A stretch of DNA of 64,000 nt. It comes from JAJPKK01 sp963702755 (GTDB lineage Bacteria; Pseudomonadota; Alphaproteobacteria; Rhizobiales; Xanthobacteraceae). Both the position numbers and the translations under genes were made by a program. Below, piece after piece: positions 19,923 through 30,173 of the stretch. The stretch's first letter is position 1. Each line of letters begins with the position of its first letter. The stretch spans positions 186,001 through 250,000 of the forward strand of contig CAVPDZ010000006.1 in assembly GCA_963702755.1 (NCBI GenBank), written 5' to 3'. The notes below the pieces were generated by a model. It was not told the DNA's origin. It ran no database searches and worked only from the letters and a program-made list of their open reading frames with translations.

Positions 19923-20288
19923 ATGAACGCGCTGTTGCAGGAATACTTTCCGCTGGTCGTTTTCATCGGCATCGCGCTTGTGATCGGCCTCGCCCTGCTG
20001 ATCGCCCCGTTCATCGTGGCCTACCAGCAACCCGATCCGGAAAAGCTGTCCGCCTACGAGTGCGGCTTCAACGCCTTCGATGACGCGCGGATGAAATTCG
20101 ACGTGCGTTTCTATCTCGTCGCAATCCTGTTCATCATCTTCGATCTCGAAGTGTCGTTCCTGTTCCCGTGGGCAGTGGCATTCGGCAAATTGGGCGCGTT
20201 CGGCTTCTGGTCGATGATGGTTTTCCTTGCGGTACTGACCATCGGATTTATCTATGAGTGGAAGAAGGGAGCGCTTGAATGGGATTGA
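19923..20288 (+). CDS. nuoA: NADH-quinone oxidoreductase subunit A
   Basis: 121-residue membrane subunit of complex I. Three membrane helices (PLVVFIGIALVIGLALLI; FYLVAILFIIFDLEVSFLFPW; FWSMMVFLAVLTIGFIYEWKK), with the conserved loop YECGFNAFDDARMKFDVRFY carrying the key Cys. Two consecutive ATG codons (19920 and 19923); the second gives the usual MNALLQEYFPLV start. First gene of the 14-subunit operon; its end overlaps the start of nuoB by 10 bases. Confidence 0.95.
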   Translation: MNALLQEYFPLVVFIGIALVIGLALLIAPFIVAYQQPDPEKLSAYECGFNAFDDARMKFDVRFYLVAILFIIFDLEVSFLFPWAVAFGKLGAFGFWSMMVFLAVLTIGFIYEWKKGALEWD

Positions 20289-20851
20289 GCACGCCAAGCG
20301 TCGCCCCCGCGGCGACCGGGCTTCTCGATCCGCGCACCGGGCTTCCGGTCGGCTCGGACGACGCCTTCTATGTCGGCCTCAATAACGAACTTGCCGACAA
20401 GGGCTTTCTCGTCACCGCTGCCGACGACCTCATCGTCTGGGCCCGCACCGGCTCGTTGATGTGGATGACCTTCGGGCTTGCCTGCTGCGCCGTCGAGATG
20501 ATGCAGATGTCGATGCCGCGCTATGACGCGGAACGGTTCGGCTTTGCCCCGCGCGCTTCGCCGCGCCAGTCCGACGTCATGATCGTCGCGGGCACGCTGA
20601 CCAACAAGATGGCCCCGGCGCTGCGCAAGGTCTACGACCAGATGCCGGAGCCGCGTTACGTCATCTCCATGGGCTCCTGCGCCAATGGCGGCGGCTACTA
20701 CCATTATTCCTACGCGGTGGTGCGGGGCTGCGACCGCATCGTCCCGGTGGACATCTACGTTCCCGGCTGTCCGCCGACCGCGGAAGCTCTGCTCTACGGC
20801 GTCCTTCTGCTGCAGAAGAAGATCAGGCGGATCGGGACGATTGAGCGGTAA
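20279..20851 (+). CDS. nuoB: NADH-quinone oxidoreductase subunit B
   Basis: 190-residue peripheral subunit carrying iron-sulfur cluster N2, the last electron donor to quinone. Ligands are visible: Cys69 and Cys70 (FGLACCAVEMM), Cys134 (MGSCANGGGYYHY) and Cys164 (YVPGCPPTAEAL). Intact and of normal length. The ATG lies inside the end of nuoA, suggesting coupled translation; nuoC follows after 21 bases. Confidence 0.96.
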   Translation: MGLSTPSVAPAATGLLDPRTGLPVGSDDAFYVGLNNELADKGFLVTAADDLIVWARTGSLMWMTFGLACCAVEMMQMSMPRYDAERFGFAPRASPRQSDVMIVAGTLTNKMAPALRKVYDQMPEPRYVISMGSCANGGGYYHYSYAVVRGCDRIVPVDIYVPGCPPTAEALLYGVLLLQKKIRRIGTIER

Positions 20852-20872
20852 TCGATCGGGCGCGGTGATGAC

Positions 20873-21466
20873 ATGACCAACGAGACGCTCGATACGCTCG
20901 GCGAGGCGATCGCCGCTGCGCTTCCCGGAGCCCGTGCCGCCGTCACCGGCGGCGAACTGACCGTCACCGCGAATGCGGCCGACATCATCCGCGCGATGAC
21001 GCTATTGCGCGACGACTTTGCCTTCGTCTCCTTCATCGACATCACGGCAGTCGACTGGCCGGAGCGCGAGCGCCGCTTCGACATCGTCTACCACCTGTTG
21101 TCGCCGACACGGAACCAGCGCGTCCGCGTCAAGATCGAGGTTGGCGAGGACGAACCCGTTGCCTCCGCGACCGCTGTATTTCTGGGCGCGAACTGGTTCG
21201 AACGCGAGGTCTACGACCTCTACGGCGTGGTGTTCACCGACCATCCCGATCTGCGCCGCATCCTCACCGACTATGGGTTCGACGGCTTTCCGCTGCGCAA
21301 GGATTTCCCGCTCACCGGATTTGTCGAAGTGCGGTGGGACGATGAGCAAAAGCGCGTCGTCTACGATCAGGTGCGGCTCGCGCAGGAGTTCCGCAACTTC
21401 GATTTCCTCTCGCCGTGGGAAGGCCCCGACTACCCGCTGCCCGGCGATGAGAAGGCGGGACAGTAG
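20873..21466 (+). CDS. nuoC: NADH-quinone oxidoreductase subunit C
   Basis: 197-residue 30-kDa subunit of the complex I connecting domain. Carries the family signature WFEREVYDLYGVVFTDHPDL followed by RRILTDYGFDGFPLRKDFPL. Separate from NuoD as in alphaproteobacteria (the two are fused in Escherichia coli). Intact. A 71-bp gap with short direct repeats separates it from nuoD. Confidence 0.95.
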   Translation: MTNETLDTLGEAIAAALPGARAAVTGGELTVTANAADIIRAMTLLRDDFAFVSFIDITAVDWPERERRFDIVYHLLSPTRNQRVRVKIEVGEDEPVASATAVFLGANWFEREVYDLYGVVFTDHPDLRRILTDYGFDGFPLRKDFPLTGFVEVRWDDEQKRVVYDQVRLAQEFRNFDFLSPWEGPDYPLPGDEKAGQ

Positions 21467-21483
21467 ATGACTAACCGCGACGC

Positions 21484-21517
21484 TCACTATTCGCTATTCG
21501 CTATTCCCTACTCGCCA
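21484..21517 (+). repeat. Short tandem CTATTCG-type repeat in the nuoC-nuoD spacer
   Basis: The segment reads CACTATTCGCTATTCG then CTATTCCCTACTCGCC: about three to four imperfect copies of CTATTCG. It lies just before the nuoD ribosome binding region and may be a remnant of a small dispersed repeat. Confidence 0.6.
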
Positions 21518-21537
21518 GGTTCAATCGAGCACGCACC

Positions 21538-22728
21538 ATGACCGAGGCCGCGGTCCGCAACTTCACGATCAATTTCGGGCCGCAGCACCCCGCGGCGCAC
21601 GGCGTGCTGCGCCTTGTGCTCGAGCTTGACGGCGAAGTGGTCGAGCGCGTCGATCCGCATATCGGGCTCCTTCACCGCGGCACCGAGAAGCTCATCGAAT
21701 ACAAGACCTATCAGCAGGCGATCCCTTATTTCGACCGGCTCGACTATGTCGCGCCGATGAACCAGGAGCACGCGTTCTGCCTGGCGGCGGAAAAGCTGCT
21801 CGGGCTAACGATCCCGCGCCGTGCCCAGCTCATCCGGGTGCTCTATGCCGAGATCGGGCGGTTGTTGTCGCATCTCCTCAATGTCACGACGCAGGCCATG
21901 GATGTCGGCGCGCTCACGCCGCCGCTGTGGGGCTTCGAAGAGCGCGAAAAGCTGATGGTGTTCTACGAGCGCGCGTCCGGCAGCCGGATGCACGCGGCCT
22001 ATTTCCGCGTCGGCGGCGTGCACCAGGATCTGCCGCCGCAGCTCATCGATGACATCGAGAAGTTCTGCGATCCGTTCCTCAAGATTTGCGACGATCTCGA
22101 GGAACTGCTGACCGACAATCGCATCTTCAAGCAGCGCAACGTCGACATCGGCGTGGTGAAGCTCGCTGACGCCTGGGCCTGGGGTTTTTCGGGCGTCATG
22201 GTGCGCGGCTCCGGCGCCGCGTGGGATTTGCGCAAGGCGCAGCCCTACGAGTGCTACGCCGAAATGGACTTCGACATTCCGGTCGGCAAGAACGGCGATT
22301 GCTACGACCGCTACTGCATCCGCATGGAAGAGATGCGCCAATCGGTGCGCATCATGAAGCAGTGCATCACGAAGCTGCGCGAGCCGGAAGGGCAGGGGCC
22401 GGTCACCGTCGCCGACCACAAGATCGTGCCGCCGCGGCGCGCCGAGATGAAGCGCTCGATGGAAGCGCTGATCCACCACTTCAAGCTCTACACCGAAGGC
22501 TTTCACGTGCCGGCCGGCGAAGTTTACGCCGCGGTCGAGGCGCCGAAGGGCGAGTTCGGCGTCTACCTCGTCGCCGACGGCACCAACAAGCCATACCGCT
22601 GCAAGATCCGCGCGCCGGGCTTCGCCCACCTGCAGGCGATGGATTTCCTTTGCCGCGGCCACCTGCTCGCGGATATCTCGGCGATCCTCGGCTCGATCGA
22701 CATCGTGTTCGGCGAGGTCGACCGATGA
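21538..22728 (+). CDS. nuoD: NADH-quinone oxidoreductase subunit D
   Basis: 396-residue 49-kDa subunit that forms the quinone-binding pocket with NuoB. Conserved start NFTINFGPQHPAAHGVLRLV, HIGLLHRGTEKLIEYKTY, DYVAPMNQEHAFCLAAEKL, RGSGAAWDLRKAQPY, DCYDRYCIRMEEMRQS and C-terminal DIVFGEVDR. Length and ends are typical; no frameshift. The stop TGA overlaps the ATG of the following Uma2-type gene (ATGA). Confidence 0.96.
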   Translation: MTEAAVRNFTINFGPQHPAAHGVLRLVLELDGEVVERVDPHIGLLHRGTEKLIEYKTYQQAIPYFDRLDYVAPMNQEHAFCLAAEKLLGLTIPRRAQLIRVLYAEIGRLLSHLLNVTTQAMDVGALTPPLWGFEEREKLMVFYERASGSRMHAAYFRVGGVHQDLPPQLIDDIEKFCDPFLKICDDLEELLTDNRIFKQRNVDIGVVKLADAWAWGFSGVMVRGSGAAWDLRKAQPYECYAEMDFDIPVGKNGDCYDRYCIRMEEMRQSVRIMKQCITKLREPEGQGPVTVADHKIVPPRRAEMKRSMEALIHHFKLYTEGFHVPAGEVYAAVEAPKGEFGVYLVADGTNKPYRCKIRAPGFAHLQAMDFLCRGHLLADISAILGSIDIVFGEVDR

Positions 22729-23315
22729 ACGCGCCTGTTGTCCCCAAGGTTCGAATGAAAGTCGAGGAATTCCTCGCCTGGTCTAACCGACAGCCGGACG
22801 ATCGCTACGAGCTTGTCGACGGCGAAGTCGTGGCGATGACGCGTGATACGGTTCGGCATAATCTCGCGAAATCCGCGGCATCCCGAGCGCTTTACGACGC
22901 CGTGCGGGCGGCGAAACTGTCTTGCAATGTATTTGTTGACGGCGTCGGGGTTGTGATCAACCGGGAAACCTTGCGAATACCAGATGTGGTGGTTCAGTGT
23001 GGGGGCAAGTTCGACCCGGATGCGACGGTAGTCGAATCGCCGTTGATCGTGGTCGAAGTCATCTCTCCGTCCAGCGAGCGCGACGACACCGATACAAAAC
23101 TCGTGGAGTACTTCTCCGTCGCGAGCATCTGTCATTATCTGATTGTCTTTTCTGAAAAGCGGGTCGTTGTCCATCATCGGCGCAACGAGCGGGGAACGAT
23201 CGACACACGGATCGCGCACGATGGCGAGATTGCGCTCGACTCGCCCGGCATGACGCTTCAGGTCACCGCGCTGCTCGGGCCGCAATTCGACGGGAACACG
23301 GAGGTTGGCCGGTGA
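22725..23315 (+). CDS. Uma2 family (DUF820) PD-(D/E)XK nuclease-like protein inside the nuo operon
   Basis: 196-residue protein starting MNAPVVPKVRMKVEEFL, directly coupled to nuoD by an ATGA overlap. It shows the Uma2/DUF820 pattern: RYELVDGEVVAM near the N-terminus, then IPDVVVQCGG, SPLIVVEVISPSSERDD and DTKLVEYFSV, the PD...EV...K arrangement of PD-(D/E)XK endonuclease folds, so catalytic residues appear intact. The family is common as genomic clutter in cyanobacteria and some other bacteria, function largely unknown. It is not a complex I subunit. Codon use looks a little less GC-rich than nuoD, which suggests later insertion. nuoE follows after 19 bases. Confidence 0.85.
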   Translation: MNAPVVPKVRMKVEEFLAWSNRQPDDRYELVDGEVVAMTRDTVRHNLAKSAASRALYDAVRAAKLSCNVFVDGVGVVINRETLRIPDVVVQCGGKFDPDATVVESPLIVVEVISPSSERDDTDTKLVEYFSVASICHYLIVFSEKRVVVHHRRNERGTIDTRIAHDGEIALDSPGMTLQVTALLGPQFDGNTEVGR

Positions 23316-23334
23316 GACACGAGGTATCGGCTCA

Positions 23335-23971
23335 ATGAGCGTTCGCCGTCTTGCGCCTGACGATCAGCAGCCCGCGAGCTTCGCCTTCACGGCGGAAAAT
23401 CTCGCATGGGCGAAGCGCCAGATCGCCAAATATCCGGAAGGCCGGCAGGCCTCGGCGGTGATCCCGCTGCTGTGGCGCGCGCAGGAGCAGGCAGGCGGCT
23501 GGCTGCCGAAGAAAGCGATCGAATACGTGTCCGAGATGCTCGGCATGGCGCACATCCGCGTGCTCGAGGTCGCGACCTTCTACACCATGTTTCTGCTGTC
23601 GCCGGTCGGTCGCAAGGGCCATGTCCAGTGGTGCGGCACGACGCCGTGCCTGCTGCGCGGCGCGGAGGACATTCGCAAGGTGTGCGAACGGCGCATTCAC
23701 CACGACCAGTTCCACATTTCGGCCGATGGCGATTTTTCCTGGGAAGAAGTCGAGTGCCTTGGCGCGTGCGTCAACGCGCCGATGGTGCTGATCGGCCGAC
23801 GATACCTACGAGGACCTGACGCCGGAAAGTTTTGAGCGCGTGCTCGACGCGCTCGCGCGCGGCGAAACCCCGAAGCCCGGACCGCAGAACGGCCGCCAGT
23901 TCTCGGCGCCGTTCGGTGGCGACACGACGCTGCTCGCCGCCGGCTCGTCCGATCGATCAGGCAAGGCGTAA
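23335..23971 (+). CDS. nuoE: NADH-quinone oxidoreductase subunit E, frameshifted
   Basis: 24-kDa 2Fe-2S subunit (cluster N1a) of the NADH dehydrogenase module. Start MSVRRLAPDDQQPASF; ligand motifs WCGTTPCLLRG and ECLGACVNAPMV are present. After MVLIG the frame shifts: one extra C at 23796-23797 separates it from DDTYEDLTPESFERVLDAL, which continues in the next frame through PKPGPQNGRQFSAPFGG to a stop at 23969-23971, just before nuoF. Joined length about 211 residues, normal for the alphaproteobacterial form with its C-terminal extension. Confidence 0.9.
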
Positions 23972-23974
23972 CCG

Positions 23975-25277
<1,303 letters not shown>

Positions 25278-25295
25278 GGACGAAGGCGTGAGACA

Positions 25296-25610
25296 ATGGC
25301 CGCCGCGGCATTCCGATCCTTGCACTGGAGCACCTGGCTTGCGCGGGCCGGGCTTGCAGTCATGGCGGTCGCGTTCGTGTGGTGGTTTTTGTTCTATGCG
25401 CAGTGGGCCGGTCCGCTTCACATGCTCGATCTCAAGATCGCCTGCCTTGCCACCACGATCGATGAATGCCGGTTCTTCCAGACGCAGATGCAGGCGCATC
25501 ACGTCTGGGGCCCGGTCTACCAACCGATCGTGTGGTGGATCGGCGTCGTGGCGTTCATCGCCGGTACATTTATTCCGCGCGCGTCGAAGCCGAACGGAGC
25601 CGGCAAATGA
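25296..25610 (+). CDS. Small membrane protein between nuoF and nuoG
   Basis: 104-residue protein, starting MAAAAFRSLHWSTW. Two membrane segments (about residues 16-38 and 76-93) flank a periplasmic loop with two Cys (KIACLATTIDECRFF), so a disulfide is possible. Its stop overlaps the nuoG start (ATGA), placing it firmly in the operon. It is not one of the 14 core subunits and I do not recognise a named family. It could be an assembly or accessory protein, but nothing in the sequence proves this. Confidence 0.75.
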   Translation: MAAAAFRSLHWSTWLARAGLAVMAVAFVWWFLFYAQWAGPLHMLDLKIACLATTIDECRFFQTQMQAHHVWGPVYQPIVWWIGVVAFIAGTFIPRASKPNGAGK

Positions 25611-27687
25611 CCAAGATCGTCGTTGACGGCAAGGAAATGGATGTTCCGCCGGAGTACACGCTGCTCCAGGCGTGCGAAGCGGCCGGCGCGGAAATCCCGC
25701 GCTTCTGCTTTCACGAGCGGCTGTCGATCGCCGGCAATTGCCGCATGTGCCTGGTCGAGCTGATCGGCTCGCCGAAGCCGGTCGCGAGCTGCGCCTGGGG
25801 CGTGCGCGACTGCCGGCCGGGACCGAAGGGCGAGCCGCCGACGAGTCAACACCCAATCGCCGATGGTGCGAAAGGCGCGCGAAGGGGTGATGGAGTTCCT
25901 GCTCATCAATCATCCGCTCGACTGCCCGATCTGCGACCAGGGCGGCGAATGCGACCTGCAGGACCAGGCCATGGCCTATGGCGTCGACCACTCGCGCTTC
26001 CAGGAAAACAAGCGCGCGGTCGAGGACAAGTATCTTGGCGCCGCTCGTCAAGACCTCGATGAACCGCTGCATCCAGTGCACGCGCTGCGTGCGCTTCGCG
26101 ACCGAGGTCGCCGGCGTGCCGGAGCTTGGCGCCATCGGCCGCGGCGAGGACATGGAGATCACGACCTACCTCGAGCAGGCGATGGTGTCGGAGCTGCAGG
26201 GCAACGTCGTCGATCTCTGCCCGGTCGGCGCGCTGACCTCCAAGCCCTACGCGTTCGCGGCGCGGCCCTGGGAACTCGGCAAGACCGAAATCGATCGACG
26301 TCGATGGACGCGCGTCGGCTGCGCCATCCGCGTCGACACCCGCGGCCGCGAAGTGATGCGCATCCTGCCGCGCACCAATGAGGACGTGAACGAGGAGTGG
26401 ATTTCCGACAAGACCCGCCACGTCGTCGACGGCCTGCGGGTCCAGCGCCTCGACAAGCCCTACGTCGCGTGAAGGCGGCACGCTGCGGCCGGCAAGCTGG
26501 CCGCGAGGCATTCGCGCGCCATCGCCGCCAAGCTGCAAATCGACCAAGCAGGAGAAGATCGGCGCCATCGCCGGCGATCTCGCCGCGGTCGAGGAGATGT
26601 ACGCGCTGAAGGACCTGCTGGCGCGCGCTCGGCGTCGACCAACATCGATTGCCGCCAGGACGGCACGGCGCTCGATCCACGCTGGGGCCGCGGCGAGCTA
26701 TCTCTTCAATGCCACCATCGCCGGCATCGAGCAGGCCGACGCGCCTGATGATCATCGGCGCCAATCCGCGCCGCGAGGCGCCGGTGCTCAATGCGCGCAT
26801 CCGCAAGCGCTGGCGCGCGAGCGGCGCTCAAGATCGGCGTCATCGGCGAGCGCGCCGACCTGACCTACGATTACGCGTATCTCGGCGCCGGCCCGCGAGA
26901 CGCTCGCGCAATTCGTCGATCACCAGCCGGCGAAAGCTGTCAACGCCAGATCTGGCTCGTCGGGCAGGGCGCACTGGCGCGGCCGGACGGCGCCGCCGTG
27001 CTCGCGGCGGTCGCCAAGGCCGCGCTGTCGACCGGCGCCATCGTCGACGGCTGGAACGGCTTCTCGGTGCTGCACACGGCGGCAGCGCGCGTCGGCGGTC
27101 TCGACATCGGCTTCGTGCCGGGCGAGGGCGGTCTTGCCGCCGCCGCCATGGCGAAGGGCGGGGTCGACGTCCTCTTCCTCCTCGGCGCCGACGAGATCGA
27201 AGTCGAGCCCGGCGCCGTTCGTGGTCTATCATCGGCACCCATGGCGACCGCGGCGCACATCGTGCCGACGTGATCCTGCCGGGCGCCGCCTACACCGAAA
27301 AGTCGGGCCTTTACGTCAACACCGAAGGCCGCGTGCAGATGACGGGGCGCGCCGCCTTCCCGCCCGGAGATGCGCGCGAGGATTGGGCGATCCTGCGGGC
27401 GCTGTCGGAGACGCTCGGCAGCCGATTGCCTTACGATTCGCTCGCGCAGCTGCGCGCAGCGATCTTCAAGTCCCATCCGCATCTCGCCGCGCTCGATGCG
27501 ATCACGCCCGGCGATCCCGAGGACGTCGCGCAAGCTTGCGGCGCGCGGCGGCACCATGGACAACACGACCGTGTTCCGGTCGCCGATCGATGACTTCTAT
27601 CTCACCAACCCCATCGCCCGCGCTTCGGCCGTCATGGCCGAATGCTCGGCGATCGCCGAGCGCGCGCTGGCGACGGCGGCGGAGTAG
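25607..27687 (+). CDS. nuoG: NADH-quinone oxidoreductase subunit G, about 20 frameshifts
   Basis: 75-kDa subunit carrying clusters N1b, N4 and N5. Fragments in successive frames line up in order: FCFHERLSIAGNCRMCLVEL, INHPLDCPICDQGGECDLQD, MNRCIQCTRCVRFATEVAGV, LQGNVVDLCPVGALTSKPYA, ILPRTNEDVNEEWISDKTRH, DLAAVEEMYALKDLLA, NARIRKRWRA, VLHTAAARVGGLDIGFVPGE, ADVILPGAAYTEKSGLYVNT, and the end FYLTNPIARASAVMAECSAI. Each join needs one extra base removed, at about 25844, 26043, 26290, 26303, 26312, 26466, 26504, 26517, 26536, 26627, 26637, 26695, 26744, 26820, 26896 (plus two more before 26947), 27217, 27230 and 27531. The uniform direction points to sequencing error. Confidence 0.88.
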
Positions 27688-27690
27688 GAC

Positions 27691-28718
27691 ATGGCCGAAT
27701 TCTGGACCAACTATCTCTGGCCGTTCCTCATCATCGTGATCGAGAGCCTGGTGATGCTCGTCGTTCTGTTGATCGCGGTCGCCTACATCCTGCTTGCCGA
27801 CCGCAAGATCTGGGCGGCGGTGCAGATCAGGCGCGGCCCCAACGTGGTCGGGCCGTTCGGCCTGTTTCAGAGCTTCGCCGATCTCCTCAAGTTCGTGTTC
27901 AAGGAGCCGGTCATTCCGGCCGGCGCCAACAAGGGCGTCTTCCTCCTGGCGCCGCTGGTCTCCTGCGTGCTGGCGCTTGCCGCCTGGGCGGTGATCCCGG
28001 TCGACGCCGGCTGGGTGATCGCCGAACATCAATGTCGGCATTCTCTATCTCTTCGCGGTGTCCTCGCTCGATGGTCTACGGCGTCATCATGGGCGGCTGG
28101 GCGTCGAACTCGAAATATCCGTTCCTGGCAGCGCTGCGCTCGGCGGCGCAGATGGTGTCCTACGAGGTCTCGATCGGCTTCGTCCTGATCACCGTGCTGT
28201 TGTGCGTCGGATCGCTCAATCTCACCGCCATCGTCGAAGCGCAGCGATCGAGCTGGGGCCTGTTTGCCTGGTACTGGCTCTGGCTCTTCCCGATGTTCAT
28301 CGTCTTCTTCATCTCGGCGCTCGCCGAGACCAACCGGCCGCCGTTCGATCTGGTCGAGGCGGAGTCCGAGCTCGTTGCCGGTTACATGGTCGAGTACGGA
28401 TCGACGCCGTACATGCTCTTCATGCTCGCCGAGTACGTGGCGATCACCACCATGTGCGCCATGGGCACGATCCTGTTTCTCGGCGGATGGCTGCCGCCGT
28501 TCCCGGTCCCGCCGTTCACCTGGGTGCCGGGCATCATCTGGTTCGTGCTCAAGGCTCGTTCATCTTCTTCATGTTCGCCCTGGTGAAGGCATTCGTGCCG
28601 CGCTACCGCTACGATCAACTGATGCGGCTCGGCTGGAAGGTGTTCCTGCCGCTGTCGCTTGCCATGGTCGCGATCGTCGCCGGCGGTGCTCCAGTTCGGG
28701 GGGCTCGCACCGCAATGA
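27691..28718 (+). CDS. nuoH: NADH-quinone oxidoreductase subunit H, frameshifted
   Basis: Membrane subunit linking the peripheral arm and quinone chamber to the proton channels. Begins MAEFWTNYLWPFLIIVIE; conserved AYILLADRKIWAAVQIRRGP, NVVGPFGLFQSFADLLKF, then in other frames GGWASNSKYPFLAALRSAAQ, ETNRPPFDLVEAESELVAGY, RYRYDQLMRLGWKVFLP and end LQFGGLAPQ. Extra bases at 28024, 28070 and 28685 and one missing base near 28556 account for the frame changes. Joined length about 341 residues with eight membrane helices, as usual. The stop overlaps the nuoI start. Confidence 0.9.
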
Positions 28719-29216
28719 GGACACTCCGATAGTCTCGACCGGGCCGCCAAAGCGCTGTTCCTCAAGGAATTCGTCGGCGCCATCGCGCTCAGCATGCGCT
28801 ACTTCTTCAAGCCGAAGGCGACGCTGAACTATCCCTTCGAGAAGGGGCCGATCTCGCCGCGCTTTCGCGGCGAGCATGCGCTGCGCCGCTATCCGAACGG
28901 CGAGGAGCGCTGCATCGCCTGCAAGCTGTGCGAGGCGATCTGCCCGGCCCAGGCCATCACCATCGAGGCGGGCCCGCGCCGCAACGACGGCACCCGCCGC
29001 ACCACGCGCTACGACATCGACATGGTGAAATGCATCTACTGCGGCCTGTGCCAGGAGGCCTGCCCGGTCGACGCCATCGTCGAAGGGCCGAATTTCGAGT
29101 TCGCCGCCGAAACGCGCGAGGAGCTCTACTATGACAAGGAGCGCCTGCTCGCCAACGGCGACCGCTGGGAACGCGAGATCGCCAAAAACATCGCGCTCGA
29201 CGCGCCCTACCGGTGA
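28715..29216 (+). CDS. nuoI: NADH-quinone oxidoreductase subunit I, frameshifted near the start
   Basis: 8Fe ferredoxin-type subunit (clusters N6a and N6b). Two CxxCxxCxxxCP motifs are present, CIACKLCEAICPAQAI and CIYCGLCQEACPVDAI. The uninterrupted frame starts only at MRYFFKPKATLNYP (28794); the proper N-terminus is recovered from the ATG at 28715, overlapping the nuoH stop (ATGA), if one extra C at 28727 is removed, giving MRTLDSLDRAAKALFLKEF. Length then about 166 residues, close to the family norm. The gap after it holds two repeat fragments. Confidence 0.92.
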
Positions 29217-29237
29217 CGCGATGAGACCGCATTTTCG

Positions 29238-29358
29238 CGATGATGGTTCGAGACGCGCGGCTGTGCCGCGCCTCACCATGACGGGACAAGACCGGCGCCG
29301 CCCACCGCTACGACGTCATCCTGAGGAGACGGCCGCAGGCCGGCGTCTCGAAGGATTG
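29238..29358 (+). repeat. Two palindromic repeat fragments in the nuoI-nuoJ spacer
   Basis: The first, at 29238-29282, reads GATGGTTCGAGACGCGCGG...CCGCGCCTCACCATGACGG, with an inner inverted pair GCGCGGC/GCCGCGC. The second, at 29313-29358, reads CGTCATCCTGAGGAG...GGCGTCTCGAAGGAT, a half copy of the element at 30027-30137. These explain the unusually long 162-bp gap inside the operon. Confidence 0.75.
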
Positions 29359-29378
29359 TAGCCGCAAGGCGCTCCGCG

Positions 29379-29993
29379 ATGATCATCGGCGCCATCTTCT
29401 TCTATCTCTTCGCCGCAATCTGCGTGGCGTCCGCCGTCATGGTGATCGCCTCGAAGAACCCGGTCCACTCGGTGCTGTTCCTGATCCTCGCCTTCGTCAA
29501 TGCCGCCGGCCTGTTCGTGCTCGCCGGCGCCGAGTTCCTGGCGATGATCCTCATCATCGTCTACGTCGGCGCGGTCGCGGTGTTGTTCCTGTTCGTCGTC
29601 ATGATGCTCGACGTCGACTTCACCGAACTCCGCGAGGGCATCCTCAATTATCTCCCCGTCGGCGGGCTCGTCGGCGTCGTGTTCCTGGTGGAGCTGCTGC
29701 TCGTGCTCGGGACCTGGGCGGTGGCGCCCGATGCGACCAAGGTGCTGGCGACGCCGATCCCGCCTCTGGAGAATACATCGAACACGGCGGCGCTCGGCCT
29801 CGTGCTTTACACCCGTTACATCTACTACTTCCAGGCCGCCGGGCTTGTGCTCCTGGTCGCGATGATCGGCGCCATCGTGCTCACGCTCCGCCACCGGCCG
29901 CGGGTGCGTCGCCAGAACATCGCCGAGCAGGTCGCGCGTACGCGTGAGACCGCGATCGAAGTTCGCAAGGTGCAGCCGGGGCAGGGGATCTAG
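29379..29993 (+). CDS. nuoJ: NADH-quinone oxidoreductase subunit J
   Basis: 204-residue membrane subunit with five helices, starting MIIGAIFFYLFAAICVASAV. Conserved NPVHSVLFLILAFVNAAGLF and ILIIVYVGAVAVLFLFVVMM (the pi-bulge helix TM3) are intact; a hydrophilic tail RHRPRVRRQNIAEQVAR follows the last helix. Uninterrupted. Followed by a 180-bp spacer that holds a full palindromic repeat before nuoK. Confidence 0.94.
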   Translation: MIIGAIFFYLFAAICVASAVMVIASKNPVHSVLFLILAFVNAAGLFVLAGAEFLAMILIIVYVGAVAVLFLFVVMMLDVDFTELREGILNYLPVGGLVGVVFLVELLLVLGTWAVAPDATKVLATPIPPLENTSNTAALGLVLYTRYIYYFQAAGLVLLVAMIGAIVLTLRHRPRVRRQNIAEQVARTRETAIEVRKVQPGQGI

Positions 29994-30026
29994 CGTGCCG
30001 ACATTGACTACACGCCCCAACGTGCG

Positions 30027-30137
30027 CCGTCATCCTGAGGAGCCGCGCGAAGCGCGGCGTCTCGAAGGATGGCCGCTTGTGTGGTGTCCGTTGCCATCCT
30101 TCGAGACGGCCGCTGCGCGGCCTCCTCAGGATGACGG
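30027..30137 (+). repeat. Complete palindromic repeat in the nuoJ-nuoK spacer (CCGTCATCCTGAGGAG family)
   Basis: Outer arms CCGTCATCCTGAGGAG (30027) and CTCCTCAGGATGACGG (ending 30137) are exact inverse complements, and inner arms GTCTCGAAGGATGGC / GCCATCCTTCGAGAC also pair. It can fold into a long hairpin in the nuo mRNA. A half copy lies at 29313-29358. Confidence 0.93.
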
Positions 30138-30173
30138 CTTTGGCTTTTGCACGGCTCGATTGGCGAGGTCTGC

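Noticed and set aside
25607..28718. Programmed ribosomal frameshifting or quadruplet decoding in nuoG-nuoH
   Set aside because: About 20 events in one gene, at many different codons, with no slippery heptamer, shared four-base codon or stimulatory structure. Sequencing error explains it more simply.
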